Shown: positions 1-13,720, numbered from the stretch's first letter. The stretch: 64,000 nt of DNA from Phoenicibacter congonensis (GCF_900169485.1 NZ_LT821227.1:1302001-1366000), one strand, 5' to 3'. A program made the numbers and translations. Notes: generated from the sequence alone by a model not told the origin.

Positions 1-541
1 AAATATCATCGACGCCAGCAATTTTTGCGGCAGCAAGTGTGTATAGAGAAATGCCGCCTTCCTTCTGCGGAGGGGTCACCATCACAACTTTATCAACTCC
101 TGCTACTTTTGCAGGAATGCAATCCATCAACACCGTGGATGGATATTGCGCACGACCACCTGGCACATAAACTCCTGCTGCAGAAACTGGAGTAATTTTT
201 ACACCAAGAATAGTCCCATCTTCGCGTGCTGTAAACCAAGACTGTTCGACCTCACGCTCATGAAATTCTCTAATTTGCGCAGCTGCTTTTCTTGTTGCTT
301 TTACAAACTCGGAATCAACTTTTGAAAGTGCCTCATCCATGAGTTTTGAATCAACTAAAAAGTCGTCAACTTTAACGCCGTCGAATTTTTCGCTGTACTC
401 GCGAAGCGCTTCGTCTCCTCGCAACTTGACGTCATCAACTATATCTTGCGCTACCTGCATGATGTTAGCGGGCAAAACTCCCTGACGAGGGAGCTGTCTT
501 GCTTCGAGCCGCTCTCCGTCTTGCAATTTTATAGTTTTCAT
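1..541 (-). CDS. hisD: Histidinol dehydrogenase, N-terminal part (runs off the window)
   Basis: This is the first ~180 residues of histidinol dehydrogenase, the NAD-dependent enzyme that oxidises L-histidinol to histidine in the last two steps of histidine synthesis. My translation from the ATG at 541 contains the family motif VSAAGVYVPGGRAQYPSTVL and the following stretch DCIPAKVAGVDKVVMVTPP. The catalytic and zinc-binding parts lie beyond the window edge, so activity cannot be judged. The start codon is 3 bases after the stop codon of the hisZ-hisG fusion, so the two genes form one operon with hisD downstream. Confidence 0.95.
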   Translation of the reverse strand, partial: MKTIKLQDGERLEARQLPRQGVLPANIMQVAQDIVDDVKLRGDEALREYSEKFDGVKVDDFLVDSKLMDEALSKVDSEFVKATRKAAAQIREFHEREVEQSWFTAREDGTILGVKITPVSAAGVYVPGGRAQYPSTVLMDCIPAKVAGVDKVVMVTPPQKEGGISLYTLAAAKIAGVDDI

Positions 542-544
542 AAT

Positions 545-2161
545 CTATGCCTTTCTTGAAGTTTCTAATGCACGAGCAAGTTCGCGAATGCGACTGTCGC
601 AACGAATGCGGGCAGGGCTTGCAAAAAATCTCGCAGAACATTCCATAACGTCATCAACCACAACGAGATTGTTCTCTCGAAGAGTAGTTCCTGTTGCAGT
701 AATGTCTACAATTCTATCGGACATGCCAACAATGGGTCCAAGCTCAATGTTGCCATGAAGCGTGATAATGTCAGCTTGCACTCCAATGCTGTCATAATAC
801 ATTTGCGTAATACGAGGATACTTTGTTGACACCCGAATCGACCCTCGTCTTGAATAAGACTGCGCTGCCTTGCCGGCAGCATCTACAGGCTCAGCCACAA
901 CAAATCTACAGCCACCAAATTTCAAATCAACTAGTTGTTGAAGATCAAGACCCGCTTCAACAAGGGAGTCACGACCACAAATTCCACAATCAGCACCTCC
1001 AGAAGCAACAAAAGCAGGAGCATCAGTTGCTCTCACAATCACATAGTCAACACCGTCACCGTGCACTATCAACTGACGCCCAGGATTCTCGAGGGGCTTT
1101 GTGTCATATCCCGCGTTTTCAAGAGCTGCAACAGCTTCCTTGAATAAAGACCCTTTTGGAACTGCTATTCGCAAAGGTCGATTATCGCTCTCGTTTGTGG
1201 CTGCATCCTCCAACTCATCTAACGACAAAGCGAATCCAGCAGAAGGAAGATTACGCTCCCCCAGTTTAGAAAACACGTCATCATATCTACCACCAGATCC
1301 AAGAGGAGAAGACGCGCCTTGAGCATAAACAGAAAACACGAGGCCTGTGTAGTAACCAAAAGAATTCATCACTGAAAAATCGATTGTCACGTTTTCGATA
1401 AACTCTTGAATTTCATCGTCTTCTAAGAGTGCGCGGAGTTCACTAATTCCTTCAACAGGAACCGAAACGCTTTTCAAAAGACGTTCTGCCTCATCAAGTG
1501 CCTCAACACCACCACAAATGCGAGGTAGGGCAGATAAGGCATAAGACAACTTTGCATCAAGTTCCAGGGTTGCAATTTTGTCGTCAAGATCAACAAAGTC
1601 GGACGCGTGCACGCACTTTAATATTTCTGTTTTGTCAGCCTCTTTAATTCCAGCAACTTCAAGCAAATCTTTCATCGCTTTTACATTGCCACAAACTATC
1701 TTCCAATCTTTAACATCGGCAGCACTAAGCGCTTTTTCCGCCAAGGAAAGAATTTCAATATCAGCACCAATCCCGCCGGCTCCAATTAACTCAATGCCAA
1801 GCTGAGTGAATTGGCGAGACTTGCCCATGTTTCTTGCTTGTTCGCGAAGAACAGGCGCAACGTAGCGCAATCTAATTGGAGTCTGGGCGTTTTTAAGACG
1901 CGTAGCAACTAGTCGTGCGACCTGAATTGTTAGATCAGATCTAACTTGCAAAAGATTGCCGTCGCCATCAAATAACGAAAAAGGTGTTGATGATATTTCA
2001 CCTAAAAGACTAGATGTTGCCTCCTCTTCAAGAAGAGGTGTTTCTATGGGCAAATAGCCATACGAAGAAAAAACATCAGAAACATGTCTGCTAATTCGCT
2101 CACGAAGAAGCGCTTCCTCAGGCATAATGTCTCTAAATCCCCTAGCTGTAATGGGCGTCAT
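545..2161 (-). CDS. hisZG: HisZ-HisG fusion: ATP phosphoribosyltransferase with built-in regulatory domain
   Basis: This 538-residue protein should catalyse the first step of histidine synthesis, joining ATP and PRPP. Residues ~1-325 are a HisZ domain, a histidyl-tRNA-synthetase-like regulatory subunit (N-terminal GFRDIMPEEA, then RSDLTIQVARLVA and GSGGRYDDVF). Residues ~329-538 are a short-form HisG catalytic domain (RIAVPKGSLF, then the PRPP-binding loop DITATGTTLRENNL near residues 483-497). In most bacteria with the short form, HisZ and HisG are separate proteins that assemble as a hetero-octamer; here they are one chain with a ~5-residue linker. The start is supported by GAAAGGA 8 bases upstream. 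A 28-bp palindrome lies ~120 bp upstream. No frameshift is visible, so the fusion looks genuine. The symbol is descriptive. Confidence 0.93.
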   Translation of the reverse strand: MTPITARGFRDIMPEEALLRERISRHVSDVFSSYGYLPIETPLLEEEATSSLLGEISSTPFSLFDGDGNLLQVRSDLTIQVARLVATRLKNAQTPIRLRYVAPVLREQARNMGKSRQFTQLGIELIGAGGIGADIEILSLAEKALSAADVKDWKIVCGNVKAMKDLLEVAGIKEADKTEILKCVHASDFVDLDDKIATLELDAKLSYALSALPRICGGVEALDEAERLLKSVSVPVEGISELRALLEDDEIQEFIENVTIDFSVMNSFGYYTGLVFSVYAQGASSPLGSGGRYDDVFSKLGERNLPSAGFALSLDELEDAATNESDNRPLRIAVPKGSLFKEAVAALENAGYDTKPLENPGRQLIVHGDGVDYVIVRATDAPAFVASGGADCGICGRDSLVEAGLDLQQLVDLKFGGCRFVVAEPVDAAGKAAQSYSRRGSIRVSTKYPRITQMYYDSIGVQADIITLHGNIELGPIVGMSDRIVDITATGTTLRENNLVVVDDVMECSARFFASPARIRCDSRIRELARALETSRKA

Positions 2162-2281
2162 TTAAAGTGTCCTTTCAAAATGAAATAAATATTCAAAAAC
2201 CAGCACTTAAAATCCTATCTATTTATCTTCATAATCGTAAAAGAAATGAACAACAAGATAAAAGAGTTTAAACGCAGTAAC

Positions 2282-2309
2282 CACTTTATCACAGTAGAGT
2301 GATAAAGTG
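2282..2309. promoter_or_regulatory. 28-bp perfect palindrome upstream of hisZG, operator candidate
   Basis: Arms CACTTTATCAC (2282-2292) and GTGATAAAGTG (2299-2309) are perfectly complementary around a 6-base loop. There is no T-run on either side, so a terminator is unlikely. It sits between the rRNA operon terminator and the hisZG start, where a repressor could act. It is absent downstream of the second rRNA operon. The regulator is unknown. Confidence 0.45.
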
Positions 2310-2323
2310 CCTTGAGTTTAAAA

Positions 2324-2349
2324 AAAGCCAGTCTCAATTGACTGGCTTT
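2324..2349 (-). terminator. Terminator of rRNA operon 1
   Basis: Ten-base-pair stem AAAGCCAGTC / GACTGGCTTT with a 6-base loop, followed on the minus strand by a run of T. It lies just beyond the 5S gene. The A-run on the other side makes it potentially bidirectional. Confidence 0.9.
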
Positions 2350-2364
2350 CAAAAAATATCCTGA

Positions 2365-2481
2365 GTAAGCGGAACGTCCTAGTCTCACACGACCTAACGT
2401 CGTACTACAATCGGCGATGAAGGGCTTAACGACTGAGTTCGGAATGGGTTCAGGTGATCCCCTTCTCTATGGTTCCGCTAA
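2365..2481 (-). rRNA. rrf: 5S rRNA, operon 1
   Basis: On the minus strand the sequence carries 5S signatures: complementary ends (GCGGAAC and GTTCCGC) and the internal stretch ACCCATTCCGAACTCAG. The exact ends are estimated from the terminal helix and may be off by a few bases. Confidence 0.88.
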
Positions 2482-2609
2482 CTCAAGATATTCTTTTATC
2501 AATTAGCGCACCTTGACATCTGCATAGGCGCAAAGTATCTAAATGATACGGCACAAGATGAACAATCGCAAGTCAAACGTGAAATCGATGCATATAAAAA
2601 TGTTAGGTA

Positions 2610-7444
<4,835 letters not shown>

Positions 7445-7676
7445 AAGTTCACATAACCATCGGTTATGTTTCCTGAAAAAATGTGTGCAGATAAATTCTG
7501 CTATCTCAAACTCATTGTTTTATAACGAGGATAAATCTTTAAAATTTATTTCTTAAAGATGTGAATTCGAAAAAACATCGTCTGTCAAATTCTTCGTCAT
7601 TTACACAGTATCTGGTTGTCAAGGAACTCGTTAGATTTGTTCCAACTTCGCGTCGCCGTTTGCGGCGCGACTACTT

Positions 7677-7704
7677 ATATTACCAGTCTCAAAATAGTTG
7701 TCAA
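7677..7704 (-). promoter_or_regulatory. Promoter of rRNA operon 1
   Basis: On the minus strand a perfect -35 TTGACA (7699-7704) is followed after 16 bp by -10 TAATAT (7677-7682). This is ~230 bp upstream of the 16S gene. A GC-rich stem, GCGCCGCAAACGGCGACGC, follows the predicted start of transcription. The element is conserved in operon 2. Confidence 0.8.
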
Positions 7705-7844
7705 CGAAATTTCGAAACTTTTTCAAAATCTTTAAAAAAGACACGCCCGGGTTGTTTTTAATTCCTTCAAATTCACTCTAAAAATCAAGCATACACTGGG
7801 AAAAGACAGATAACTGAAGCGTTTTTTTGAGTATTGATCGCACA

Positions 7845-8045
7845 CCCATAAACGAAAAGAGTAGCCCACAAAATCTCTTTCATTTGCTCAAGAGTTGCCA
7901 GTCAGCTCGGGCACCCATAAATAAGAAAATCCTACATAATCTTTTCCACTTGCTCCAGAGTTGCCAGACAGCTCGCACACCCATAAATGAAAAGAACATA
8001 TATGAGCTTTTTTTACTTACCAAATAGTTGCTCGTCATCTTCCGC
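7845..8045. repeat. Three tandem ~66-69 bp repeats upstream of the rRNA promoter
   Basis: Three units begin with CCCATAAA at 7845, 7914 and 7980 (spacings 69 and 66). Shared parts include CTTGCTCCAGAGTTGCCAG-like blocks. The third unit is more diverged. They lie 140-370 bp upstream of the rRNA promoter and recur at the second operon. They could bind an activator, but no protein can be named. Confidence 0.7.
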
Positions 8046-8275
8046 GCCTAATAATGTAAGGAGAATCCATAAAAGTGCCTCTAAAAATTCAGAAGTTTAA
8101 AAGCTCACTAGGCACGAATAAAAGATAGGTGTTTAAGACATTCATTTCTTTTCTCTTTATAAAATGACCCATTCGCCGAGGAGTGATAGCAGCCTGAATG
8201 AATGAATGACAGGACCCACGGGCGTCTTCTTTCCCTGTCAAGTACAATTGATTTAGACATGTAAAGGAGGAACTC

Positions 8276-8590
8276 ATGCTAGTCAGCACATCAGACATCG
8301 TGCCAACAGACAAGACAGTCCAAATCCTCGGACTTGTTCGTGGGAACATTGTGACATCAAAAAACATTGGTCGTGACATCATGGCCAGCGCAAAAACACT
8401 TGTGGGTGGAGAAATAAAATCCTACTCGGAAATGACAAATGAGGCTCGCCAAATTGCAGAAAATCGAATGATTGCAGAAGCTGAAAAGCTAGGTGCCGAT
8501 GGAATTATATCGATGAGATTTTCAAGCAACACCGTAATGCAAGGAACAATTGAGATGCTTGCCTATGGCACAGCAGTAAAGTTTGTGTAA
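8276..8590 (+). CDS. YbjQ/UPF0145-family protein
   Basis: This 104-residue protein matches the YbjQ family: N-terminal MLVSTSDIVPTDKTVQILGL, the RGNIVTSKNIGRD block, then EAEKLGADGIISMRF and a C-terminal GTAVKFV. Members are small cytosolic oligomers of uncertain role, sometimes labelled putative heavy-metal-binding. Length is normal for the family. AAAGGAGG lies 6 bases before the ATG. It is the only plus-strand gene between the two rRNA operons and converges on the Bce-like permease gene, sharing a bidirectional terminator with it. No link to the ABC module is evident beyond proximity. Confidence 0.9.
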   Translation: MLVSTSDIVPTDKTVQILGLVRGNIVTSKNIGRDIMASAKTLVGGEIKSYSEMTNEARQIAENRMIAEAEKLGADGIISMRFSSNTVMQGTIEMLAYGTAVKFV

Positions 8591-8620
8591 TCAGGATTAG
8601 CAAATTCGCCAAAATAGAAA

Positions 8621-8660
8621 AACCTCGGCCATGAATATTTAAACATTCTGCCGAGGTTTT
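8621..8660. terminator. Bidirectional terminator between ybjQ-like gene and permease gene
   Basis: AACCTCGGC and GCCGAGGTT-type arms (8621-8629 and 8650-8658) with T-runs on both strands. It serves the plus-strand YbjQ gene and the converging minus-strand ABC operon. Confidence 0.85.
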
Positions 8661-8702
8661 TTAAAGCTTTAAGAAAAGGCACAGTTATCAAGTAAGTCAA
8701 AT

Positions 8703-10784
8703 CTATGAAATCAAAGTTCTGCCAACGCTTTGCTTAATAACACTTTTGCTGGTTGAATAGGTAATAGCCATATAAACAAAATAAACAACAGCAACAAACA
8801 AGGCAGAAAGAATAATTGGCACAAGTGTTCTAACACCAATAGCTTTGTATAGGTTTTCATAAAGCACGTAATAAACGCAGGAGCAATGCGCTGCCGCCAA
8901 AATGAGAGGCGAGGCAAACGAAAGAACTGACTGAATGAGAATTGACTGATTGATTGTTTTTTCGTCACAACCCATCTCGCACAAAGTTTTGTAGCGATTT
9001 GTGGAGTCAAGAGTTTCGCAAAGTTGCTGAATAGCAAGAATTGTTGCAACAGAAATCAACAACACTAATCCAATGTATAGTGCAAGATAGACGCACAAGA
9101 GTTTTACCCCAAGCATTGCGCAGATCGCATCTCCTCGAGTGATAGCTGAAGCATAGCCGGTAGTCGAATTTGACGAACTATCGCTCAAAGATTCTTCAGA
9201 ATTGTTGGACTGGGAAAACCTATCGAGATATTCAAAGACCAAAGAATTACCCTCGTTGACATCAATGCCATCTTTATACTGAGCATTTATTATGCAATCA
9301 GACAAAGGAGCACCTTCCGCTAGAAGTTTCTTTGCAACTTCATCTGGAACAACAAACAACATCATATCGCCTGTTCCAAAATTGCCTATACTTTGCCAGA
9401 TGTTTTGGTGAGAGGAAGAAATGGCAATGTCGCCTAGATTCAAAGGCACATCACTATCGGAGAGAAAGTCTGCAAAACTCTCAAACTCATCATAGGAATT
9501 AACTACAGCATATTCCCCCTTATTTAGTGATATTGGTTCCCGAGAAGAAACATCTCTTAATGCGTTGAACTCAGACAAACTAACAACATTCACTGGATAA
9601 TCAAAAATCTGAGAAGCAAAGTCAAATTGTGTCCCTTCAGCTATTTGAGTAACTGCATCACCGTAGGTCATTGGGACAGATATCAATTCCAAAGTAGATG
9701 CATTGCCAATCAAATCTGATAGTTCCGTGTAAAAGCCATCTGATATTTCCTTATATTTATCGGCAGTTGCAGATTCATTGGTGGAAAGGTAGTATCTCAA
9801 AGTGACGTCAAATTGTGACGTTTCTTTAACATCAAACGAATAAATCTTGGCAATGCCCATCCCATTAGTAAAAACAGTGATACCGAAGAAGAGCAGTATG
9901 CAAATGACCCACATCGAAATGCATGCAGAACTAACACGGGAAGTGACTTGACGCAAGTTAAAGAAATTTATTTTCTGGAAATAGAATTTCTTATTAGCTT
10001 TCGATACATAAATAACAAATGACGATACGCTAACGAAGAAAAGAAAGGACCCAACAAGCATTGCTAAAGTGGCAATTTCAAATTCGTCGTTAAAAGTTAC
10101 AAGACCGCTTTCAATTAGTTCATAGTAGGCAAATACAAGGATTGCAATAGCGAATAGAAAAATGACGATAGAAACAGGTTTGCTTAAGATTTTGCGATTG
10201 CGTGTGTTCGAGGTCACAAGAAGATTCACAAGTTTTGTTCGTCTTATTTTTACAATTGAAAAAACGCCAACAATAACAAAAATCAAAAGAAAAGCGATGC
10301 AGGTATAGACAACAGTCTTGCTTGATATAACGAATTCATATTGCTTCATACTCACATCGAGAATGACAGCACTCAAAAAAGCCATTCCCTGGGAAATAAA
10401 AATCCCAATAACCAAACCAGCGCAAAGCGCCAAAAGGCCACAGATTAGAGTTTCAACAGCAATTACAAAACTAACATGACTTGCCTTCATTCCAAGGAGT
10501 AGATAGGTCCCGAACTCGATTTTTCTTCTTTTTATGAGATAGTTTGTTGCATAGAGCACCAAAGCACCGAGCACAAAAACAATAAAAACTGAGACAAACG
10601 AGATGCAGTAATCAAGCAGTTCCCAAATTGACATTCCAGAATTTGCAATCTCGAAGAAAACTTCTTGCGATGATACAGAATTAAACGCATAGAAACACGC
10701 GATTGCGAGAGCAAGTGTCACAAAATAAACTGCGAAGTCGCGAAAACTTCGTTTTATATTTCTAAAAGCGAGTTTAACCAACAT
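8703..10784 (-). CDS. Bce-type ABC transporter permease with large extracellular domain
   Basis: This 693-residue membrane protein has the BceB architecture. An FtsX-type N-terminal half begins MLVKLAFRNIKRSFRDF. After about seven membrane segments comes an extracellular domain of ~200 residues (roughly 315-540, rich in Ser, Asp and Glu), and then three further membrane segments. BceB proteins are ~650 residues with ten segments, so the size fits. Such transporters remove or shield cell-wall precursors from antimicrobial peptides such as bacitracin and lantibiotics, and they also signal drug load to a partner kinase. The gene starts 2 bases after the ATPase stop codon, and a matching kinase/regulator pair lies immediately upstream. 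The actual peptide recognised cannot be read from sequence. Confidence 0.88.
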   Translation of the reverse strand: MLVKLAFRNIKRSFRDFAVYFVTLALAIACFYAFNSVSSQEVFFEIANSGMSIWELLDYCISFVSVFIVFVLGALVLYATNYLIKRRKIEFGTYLLLGMKASHVSFVIAVETLICGLLALCAGLVIGIFISQGMAFLSAVILDVSMKQYEFVISSKTVVYTCIAFLLIFVIVGVFSIVKIRRTKLVNLLVTSNTRNRKILSKPVSIVIFLFAIAILVFAYYELIESGLVTFNDEFEIATLAMLVGSFLFFVSVSSFVIYVSKANKKFYFQKINFFNLRQVTSRVSSACISMWVICILLFFGITVFTNGMGIAKIYSFDVKETSQFDVTLRYYLSTNESATADKYKEISDGFYTELSDLIGNASTLELISVPMTYGDAVTQIAEGTQFDFASQIFDYPVNVVSLSEFNALRDVSSREPISLNKGEYAVVNSYDEFESFADFLSDSDVPLNLGDIAISSSHQNIWQSIGNFGTGDMMLFVVPDEVAKKLLAEGAPLSDCIINAQYKDGIDVNEGNSLVFEYLDRFSQSNNSEESLSDSSSNSTTGYASAITRGDAICAMLGVKLLCVYLALYIGLVLLISVATILAIQQLCETLDSTNRYKTLCEMGCDEKTINQSILIQSVLSFASPLILAAAHCSCVYYVLYENLYKAIGVRTLVPIILSALFVAVVYFVYMAITYSTSKSVIKQSVGRTLIS

Positions 10785-10786
10785 TG

Positions 10787-11584
10787 TTATGCCTCGCTTC
10801 CAAGAAGAGCCAAAACATTAACAATGTCTTTGTAATAATCCTTGCGAGATTTACTACCCTTCGTAGTCTCGCAAAAAATTTTTCCGTCTTTTAAAAAAAT
10901 AGTCCTGTCGGTAAAACCAGCTGCATATGCATCATGAGTGACCATGAGAATTGTTGAATGTGAGGATTTATTAATGTGCTCAAGAGTCTCCAAAAGAATT
11001 GTTGTGTTCTTCGAATCGAGAGCGCCTGTGGGTTCATCGGCAAGAATAATTTTTGGATCGCCAACAATTGCTCGCGCAGCTGAAACACGTTGACGCTCAC
11101 CCCCACTCATTTCGTTAGGCATTTTGTCCAAAACAGAAGATACACCCAATGTGGAAGCAACAGTTTGAACCCTGCTTTCAATTTCTGCACTTGAGACTCC
11201 TTTTAAACTCAGAGCTAGCGCAATATTTTCCGCCCCTGTTAGCGTCTCAATTAAATTTGCATTTTGAAAAATAAATCCAATGTTTTCTCTGCGGAATTTT
11301 GAGAGTTGAGAACTGCGCAGAGTGCACACATTTTGACCACCTAAAACAATTTTTCCCGAAGTGGGCACGTCTATAGTCGAAATACAGTTAAGAAGTGTTG
11401 ATTTTCCGCTTCCACTAGAGCCCATTACACCAACAAATTCTCCGTCGCAGACGTTAAAGGTCAAGCCGCAAAGCGCATGAGTAGCCGCCTCCCCCCTGCC
11501 ATATATTTTCTTTAAGTCAGTCACACTCAACAGCGCATCATTGCAATCAATAGAGGTTGAAACAAAATTCGAATCTTGTACCAC
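10787..11584 (-). CDS. Bce-type ABC transporter ATPase
   Basis: This ABC ATPase has Walker A (GSSGSGKSTLLN), Q-loop region (IGFIFQNANLIETLTG), signature MSGGERQRVSAARAI and Walker B (IILADEPTGAL), typical of the MacB/LolD/BceA subfamily. It should power the adjacent permease. The open frame extends upstream to an ATG at 11611, but that ATG has no ribosome binding site. Instead AAAGAAAGGGA at 11591-11601 lies 6 bases before an in-frame GTG at 11584, so I place the start there (265 residues). The C-terminal extension (KGSKSRKDYYKDI) resembles BceA-type proteins. Confidence 0.87.
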   Translation of the reverse strand: MVQDSNFVSTSIDCNDALLSVTDLKKIYGRGEAATHALCGLTFNVCDGEFVGVMGSSGSGKSTLLNCISTIDVPTSGKIVLGGQNVCTLRSSQLSKFRRENIGFIFQNANLIETLTGAENIALALSLKGVSSAEIESRVQTVASTLGVSSVLDKMPNEMSGGERQRVSAARAIVGDPKIILADEPTGALDSKNTTILLETLEHINKSSHSTILMVTHDAYAAGFTDRTIFLKDGKIFCETTKGSKSRKDYYKDIVNVLALLGSEA

Positions 11585-11891
11585 GACCGTTCCCTTTCTT
11601 TTAAATAGCATAATTTAGAATGTCAAAATCCTATTCAACATAGGGTTTATGCGCCATCGATTAAGAAAACAATAACCTAACATTTTTGTCACATTAAAGT
11701 GTCTAATTTGCAACTGAATTCACTTCTGAGCTTCGCGAGAACAACAAACACAAGTTGTCTTAAAAAAACTAAATCTATAAAACTCTGAAAGATGAACCCA
11801 GGTGCTTTATTTCAGATGTTTGGCAATGTTTAGAAGCGATTGCCAACATTCTGCGGCCGCTAAATCAAGGGGATTTTCCCAAGTCCGCCAG
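11585..11891 (-). other. Intergenic region upstream of the ABC operon
   Basis: About 300 bases between the kinase stop and the ABC start. The promoter of the ABC genes, and in Bce systems a response-regulator binding site, should be here. A TTGACA is present on the minus strand at 11621-11626, but its -10 would overlap the ribosome binding site, so I do not assign it. No clear operator repeat is visible. Confidence 0.4.
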
Positions 11892-13040
11892 TCATTGTTG
11901 ATAATTTGTGGCTGCTATGTCGCGATTAATAGGGAATGTTATCCGTGCCTTAGTTCCAATTCCCGCTTGTGATTCGATTTCAAGCGAAAGACCCAACTTG
12001 TCGCAAAGCGATTTAACAAGGTAGAGGCCGATGCCGGTTGAATGACCAACAATTCTCCCATTTTTACCAACAAAGCCTTTTTCATATACCTTCGACAAAT
12101 CTTCAGGCAAAATTCCCCAACCATCATCCTCTATCACAAGCTGCGTTTTGGAAATAGCGCTCTGACGCAACGGTTCTTCACTAACACCTGAAGAGCATTT
12201 TGGAAAATCTTCATTACTGTCCAATTGCCCTAAAGAGTTTATATGCTCACTCACACCGCATGCGTTGCACGAAGAAAATCCGTAATTTTCCTCAGTGTAA
12301 AAATTAATAGTTTTTGCGCCATATTTTGCAGCGTTAATGACAAGCTGAGACAAAATAAAGCTCAACCACTTAGCATCTGAATAAACCACATCACCTTGTT
12401 CTACTTTGTTCTTTGGGGAAACATGTTTTTCAATGAGAAAACGTGCATTAGATGAAACGCAGGAATTAATCAACTCGCACAAATTAACTCGCGCAACCGA
12501 ATAGTCTTTGTTAACAGAATCATTGCGAGCATACCAAAGAACTTGGTCAATTAAATACTTAATCGAATCAAGCTCACCCGAAATTTGAACTTTATCTGAG
12601 GATGGCAAATGATCAGCAAGAAGAAATGCTGCCGCAAGAGGCGTTTTTATCTCATGCACCCACGCCTCAATGAATTCTTGGTATTCAGAATTGCGCGCTT
12701 CCATTTCAGATATCGCTGAAGTAGAACTGATGATTACTGCTTCAATTGCCTCATAAATTAACTCCTGTTCTGACGTTCGAATATTAGGAAAACTGTTCAT
12801 GCAATCAAAAGTGTAACTATCGAGTTGGCTGATGGCCTCGATGGATCGAAAAACATCACGATTTTTAAAATATGAACAAGTGAAAACAACAATAAAAACA
12901 AACAGAGCAACTAGAGAAAAAAGAAAGACGTATGAACCAGACGCTTCAACCATGCACAGAAAAACATCAGCAAAAACGACAATTGCAATTAGGGCGATCA
13001 AATATTCTATTCTTGAGCGACAAAATTTAAAAAATGTCAT
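11892..13040 (-). CDS. BceS-like histidine kinase (intramembrane-sensing type)
   Basis: This 382-residue sensor kinase has two N-terminal membrane segments (~11-31 and 35-56) joined by only a few residues, so there is essentially no extracellular sensor domain. This is characteristic of intramembrane-sensing kinases that take their signal from a Bce transporter. The dimerisation/phosphorylation motif is WVHEIKTPLAAAF with His129. The ATP-binding part has the N-box SQLVINAAKYGAKTI, the G1 box EDDGWGI and the G2 box STGIGLYLV. The ATG overlaps the regulator stop codon by 4 bases (ATGA), so the two are translationally coupled. It should phosphorylate the regulator encoded just upstream and control the ABC genes just downstream. 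Confidence 0.9.
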   Translation of the reverse strand: MTFFKFCRSRIEYLIALIAIVVFADVFLCMVEASGSYVFLFSLVALFVFIVVFTCSYFKNRDVFRSIEAISQLDSYTFDCMNSFPNIRTSEQELIYEAIEAVIISSTSAISEMEARNSEYQEFIEAWVHEIKTPLAAAFLLADHLPSSDKVQISGELDSIKYLIDQVLWYARNDSVNKDYSVARVNLCELINSCVSSNARFLIEKHVSPKNKVEQGDVVYSDAKWLSFILSQLVINAAKYGAKTINFYTEENYGFSSCNACGVSEHINSLGQLDSNEDFPKCSSGVSEEPLRQSAISKTQLVIEDDGWGILPEDLSKVYEKGFVGKNGRIVGHSTGIGLYLVKSLCDKLGLSLEIESQAGIGTKARITFPINRDIAATNYQQ

Positions 13041-13714
13041 ATGCGATAACCTTCGCCCCTAACAGTTTTGATGAAATCATCCCCCGCACCAATCTCCTTC
13101 AACGTCTTTCTTAAACGATTAACATTCACTGTGAGAGTGTTGTCATCAACAAACTTCTCGGTTTGCCAAAGTTCATACATTAAATCCTGTCGAGAAATGA
13201 CGTCCCCTTTCGCCCTCGTGAGGACCAAAAGAATTTTCATTTCGTTTTTCGACAAGTCAACCTCTTGGTCGCCTAGCTGTATCTTGAACTTTGAAGGATA
13301 AATCTTTAGCTTGTCGCACGAAATAAAGTCCTCATTTAGTAAAGGTTGTGCATTTTTGATAACTCTCTCAATGTGAGCAAGCAAAACAGGAACGCTGTAG
13401 GGCTTCGTAACATAGTCATCAACGCCAATGTGCATTGAAAAGATCTCATCAAATTCAGAATCGGAAGAAGTGAGAACAAGTATGGAAATGTTAGGATTTT
13501 CTTCCTTGATTTCTTTACAGACCTTCAGTCCATCAAAACCAGAAAGTTTTAAGTCGGAAATCAAAAGATCACAATTCGAAGACAGGGCCGCTGAACTCGA
13601 TTTTTTAAAATCGTCGCCTTCAAATATCTCAACTTCATAGTTATTTAGCTCAAGAATTCTCCTAAGTTCGGTCCTCAGAACAACATCGTCTTCTATGATG
13701 AAAATTTTTGCCAT
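13037..13714 (-). CDS. OmpR-family response regulator, BceR-like
   Basis: A 225-residue regulator: receiver domain (~1-115) with acidic pocket IIEDD and phospho-acceptor Asp54 in LLISDLKLSGFDG, conserved Lys in TKPY; then a winged-helix Trans_reg_C domain (~128-222, ending TVRGEGYRI). The open frame extends 68 codons upstream, but that part has no family similarity and the ATG at 13714 gives the expected start MAKIFIIEDD. A perfect TATAAT ends only 6 bases before this ATG, which suggests a leaderless mRNA. The gene lies just after the terminator of rRNA operon 2 and overlaps the kinase gene by 4 bases. Confidence 0.9.
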   Translation of the reverse strand: MAKIFIIEDDVVLRTELRRILELNNYEVEIFEGDDFKKSSSAALSSNCDLLISDLKLSGFDGLKVCKEIKEENPNISILVLTSSDSEFDEIFSMHIGVDDYVTKPYSVPVLLAHIERVIKNAQPLLNEDFISCDKLKIYPSKFKIQLGDQEVDLSKNEMKILLVLTRAKGDVISRQDLMYELWQTEKFVDDNTLTVNVNRLRKTLKEIGAGDDFIKTVRGEGYRI

Positions 13715-13720
13715 AGGCAA

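Noticed and set aside
11687-11704. Response-regulator operator upstream of the ABC operon (GTCACATTAAAGTGTC)
   Set aside because: Only three bases on each side are truly complementary; too weak to assign.
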